From: Nannocystis pusilla
GTDB taxonomy: Bacteria; Myxococcota_A; Polyangia; Nannocystales; Nannocystaceae
Assembly: GCF_026626665.1 (NCBI RefSeq)
Contig: NZ_JAPNKE010000002.1
Coordinates: forward strand, 5,309,168 to 5,373,167
Length of the DNA: 64,000 nucleotides
Direction: 5' to 3'
Shown here: piece by piece, positions 62,127 through 64,000 of the stretch
Numbering within the stretch: the stretch's first letter is position 1
How the letters are laid out: each line of letters starts with the position of its first letter
Program-made: the position numbers and the translations under genes
The notes under the pieces: model-generated
Database searches by the model: none
What the model saw: only the letters and a program-made list of their open reading frames with translations
Told to the model about the DNA's origin: nothing

Positions 62127-62715
62127 CAGGTCTGCTGCTTGGGAAGGTGCGGCGAGATGGTGCTCCACCACCACCGCAGCTGGTCACCGTCGAGCTCTTC
62201 GAGGTCTTGCGGACGCCAGCCGCAGTGGACCGCGAGGTGGCCTAGGCAGCGGCGCCAGTCCTCCGGCGCCGCTTGAAAAAACGCATGCCCGCGTTCAGGG
62301 TGAGCAGATCCTCCTCGTCGAGCTCGTTCAGCTCCTTCATCGAGCGGTTCGTGACGGCCGCGATGAGCGCCTGGGCCTTGGCGATGTCCCCCTCGTGCCG
62401 GTCCATCTCGCGCAAGTGCTTGAACTTGGGCCTTCGCAGGACGAGCGCATGGATCTTCTCGGTGCCACTCTGCAACGGAAAGAGCAGGGTGACCTCGAGC
62501 GTCTGGTCGTCGTTCACCGCGACCTGCTCGTGCTCGCCGCGCTCGATTCTCTGCAGAGCGTCGAGCTCTTCTTCCTCGTCGTCGCTCGCTCGCTTCAAGT
62601 CGGCGATCTTCTCGAGGATCTGCTCCTCGCTCGCGTCCTCCGAGAGGCCGAGCCCCTTGATGATCTTGGTGATGTTCACGTCGGTCCTTTCTGCTGCTTC
62701 GCGGTAGGGGGTCAT
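62126..62715 (-). CDS. gp41/42-type tail chaperone, -1 frameshift product
   Basis: The shorter chain (62242-62715, 157 residues; GGGAGGAG before the ATG) is the tail assembly chaperone (LEVTLLFPLQSGTEKIHALVLRRPKFKHLREMDR, then ending RFFKRRRRTGAAA). At T-TTT-TTC (62281-62275) a -1 slip leads into an open frame of about 50 residues. It reads FQAAPEDWRRCLGHLAVHCGWRPQDL and ends at a TGA overlapping the tape-measure ATG. This is the classic G/GT arrangement of long-tailed phages. The longer protein is thus expected at low frequency. Confidence 0.85.
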
Positions 62716-62718
62716 CGC

Positions 62719-63084
62719 TCAGATCTCCTCCCACTCCGGCCCGGCCAGCTCGACGCTGATCGATCCGTCGCCGTCCGACAGCTCGAAGGCGTTCGTGGTG
62801 TACGCGCCCGCCATCTGGAACGTCTCCCCGCTGTCGAACTCGGCGACCAGCGTGACGTTCTTCCATGACCGGATCTCCGCCACCGTGATCCCGCCCTCGC
62901 CGCCGTGGGCGACCTTGATAGTCGCGCCGCCCGCCTCCGAATCCTCGGTGTAATGCACGCCGGCCCTGCCGTTGACCTTGAGGGGGACGCGGGTCTTGCC
63001 GCCGAACTTGATGGTGCCGCCGGGCAAGGCGTCGGCGGCCTTCCCGTTGATCTTGTAGACAATGTTGAATGTCTTTTGGGCCAT
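62719..63084 (-). CDS. Tail tube protein (Mu gpM-like)
   Basis: 121 residues. MAQKTFNIVYKINGKAADAL, then LKVNGRAGVHYTEDSEAGGATIKV and DSGETFQMAGAYTTNAFELSDGDGSISVELAG match the small contractile-tail tube proteins of Mu-like phages. GAAGGAC lies upstream. It is next to the sheath gene as expected. Confidence 0.88.
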   Translation of the reverse strand: MAQKTFNIVYKINGKAADALPGGTIKFGGKTRVPLKVNGRAGVHYTEDSEAGGATIKVAHGGEGGITVAEIRSWKNVTLVAEFDSGETFQMAGAYTTNAFELSDGDGSISVELAGPEWEEI

Positions 63085-63102
63085 GTCCTTCGAGATCCTC
63101 TC

Positions 63103-64000
63103 TCAGAGCTTGAAGCCCATCCTCGCCGCGGTGACGCGCAGCTGGTTGATGAGGTCGGGCGGAAGGAAGATGTCGAGCTGGTTCGGGTTGTTGGCGTTGC
63201 GTTCGACGATGAGCTGAGCCTTGAACTGCGCCTTGTTCTCGACGAGCCCGTCTCGCTCCCACTCGTCGAACAGCGCAAGAATCTCGCCGCGGGCGAGCTT
63301 CGGCGTGACGACGACCTGCCCCGCGCCGAATGTGGTGCCGTCATTGGCGAGCTTGGCCTGCGGGTATTTGAGCTGGAAACGAGCTTTGAGCGAGTGCCGC
63401 AGGTACGCGAGCGTCCGCATCGTCTCGATGTCGTGATAGCTCGGGTCCGCGATGCCGTTCTTGGTCTGGTACGTGCAGACCAGGCGCTCGAGGAAACACT
63501 CGCCAGTCTCGACGTAGTAGGTCGACATCCCGTCGAGCAACAGCAGATTGCGCTGCAGCGAATCGAACCTGTCGCCGACGAGGGGAGGGAGCATCCCAGG
63601 CAGCTTGACGTTCTGCCGAGGGCGTGCCGGATCGTTCTCGGCGGCCTCGACGCCGGCGAGGATGGCGGCGCATACCCACGGCGGAGTCGGCGACAGGGAG
63701 GTGGCGAGGACGTTGGAGAAGGGGCTGTTACGGCCGTTGCCGTACGTCTGGCTCGCAGCGTACGTGTCCCGCAGGGCGGCGAGCCCCTGGCCCGGCTTGG
63801 CGACCATCGGTCCGTACCGGGTCTCCAGCTCGGCCTCGAGGATGTCCATATTCCCATCGTCCGTGTAGGGCGTGACGATCGAGTAGTAGTACTCGCCGCC
63901 GAGCGCGGCGAGGGCATCGGTGACGTCGGGATCGGTGGTGCCGCCGGAGAATGCGGTGATCGCCAGGGTGACGCCGGCGGGGAGCTTCTGGCCGGCGTAG
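63103..64000 (-). CDS. Tail sheath protein (Mu gpL-like), 5' end outside the window
   Basis: At least 298 C-terminal residues. The visible part begins YAGQKLPAGVTLAITAFSGG. The sheath pattern follows: DVTDALAALGGEYYYSIVTPYTDD and SLSPTPPWVCAAILAGVEAAENDPARPRQNVKLPGMLPP, then FLERLVCTYQTKNGIADPSYHDIETMRTLAYLRHSLKARF. This matches Mu gpL C-termini. The N-terminus lies beyond 64000. Confidence 0.92.
   Translation of the reverse strand, partial: YAGQKLPAGVTLAITAFSGGTTDPDVTDALAALGGEYYYSIVTPYTDDGNMDILEAELETRYGPMVAKPGQGLAALRDTYAASQTYGNGRNSPFSNVLATSLSPTPPWVCAAILAGVEAAENDPARPRQNVKLPGMLPPLVGDRFDSLQRNLLLLDGMSTYYVETGECFLERLVCTYQTKNGIADPSYHDIETMRTLAYLRHSLKARFQLKYPQAKLANDGTTFGAGQVVVTPKLARGEILALFDEWERDGLVENKAQFKAQLIVERNANNPNQLDIFLPPDLINQLRVTAARMGFKL

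Larger units (their letters stand above)
48208..64000. mobile_element. Mu-like prophage (partial; right end outside the window)
   Basis: From about 48.2 kb to the edge, genes follow the Mu morphogenetic order when read on the minus strand: sheath, tube, gp41/42, tape measure, gp43, gp44, gp45, gp46, gp47, gp48-type, fibre. These are preceded on the left by small early-type genes and an XRE regulator. Overlapping start/stop codons and strong ribosome sites are typical of phage. Capsid, terminase and transposase/integrase genes would lie beyond 64000. Frameshifts at about 51868, 52800 and 61207 could mean decay or sequencing error. Confidence 0.85.

Overview
The window is about 70% GC by impression, with strong G/C preference at third codon positions. 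It looks like a myxobacterium (Myxococcota), most likely of the Nannocystaceae type. Evidence for this is a MYXO-CTERM sorting tail (gene ending 4158), many lipoproteins whose signal peptide is followed by Ser/Thr/Asp/Glu-rich linkers (9317, 31393, 47504, 54861), DUF4215 Cys-rich repeats, FG-GAP and two-component-propeller surface proteins, a TPR-bearing Ser/Thr kinase paired with a sigma factor, and a remnant resembling choice-of-anchor proteins. No rRNA, tRNA or CRISPR array was recognised.

1-11.1 kb: exported proteins (lipase-like lipoprotein, MYXO-CTERM protein, carboxypeptidase-regulatory-repeat lipoprotein, Ser-Asn-repeat lipoprotein, FG-GAP lipoprotein) and an FMN-reductase-type flavoprotein. 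11.4-24 kb: mostly metabolism and regulation. This holds an Lrp regulator divergent from a peptide deformylase/PLP-enzyme fusion, a beta-carbonic anhydrase, a DUF488-AlkA glycosylase fusion, a cytochrome P450, a tri-haem lipoprotein, an isochorismatase-like hydrolase, and a second Lrp regulator divergent from an exported alpha/beta hydrolase. 24-36.4 kb: a large MORN/HEAT-like protein, a GH1-SDR pair, a cation diffusion facilitator and more surface lipoproteins. 36.7-43.6 kb: a degenerate EF-Tu-like GTPase, an internally deleted IS256-type transposase, a long helical-repeat protein, a zinc-ribbon protein and a lower-GC island with a truncated AAA/ABC ATPase.

43.8-48.2 kb: a Ser/Thr kinase with an N-terminal zinc-finger-like segment overlaps a sigma-factor gene. 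The pair is bracketed by two roughly 130-bp inverted repeats, each carrying the same 16-bp palindrome, and the right one runs up to a DUF4215 lipoprotein gene. From about 48.2 kb to the right edge lies part of a Mu-like prophage, mostly on the minus strand. It contains sheath, tube, gp41/42-type chaperone with a predicted -1 frameshift, tape measure, gp43-gp48-type baseplate genes, fibre-like genes, small early-type genes and a divergent XRE regulator. A host-style DUF1554 lipoprotein sits on the opposite strand inside the tail cluster.

Two features run through the window. Many genes carry an apparent one-base frameshift, mostly a lost base in a G/C run, which suggests uncorrected long-read errors, so coordinates span the shifts. 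A family of small TGTCC-N4-GGACA hairpins sits at gene ends.
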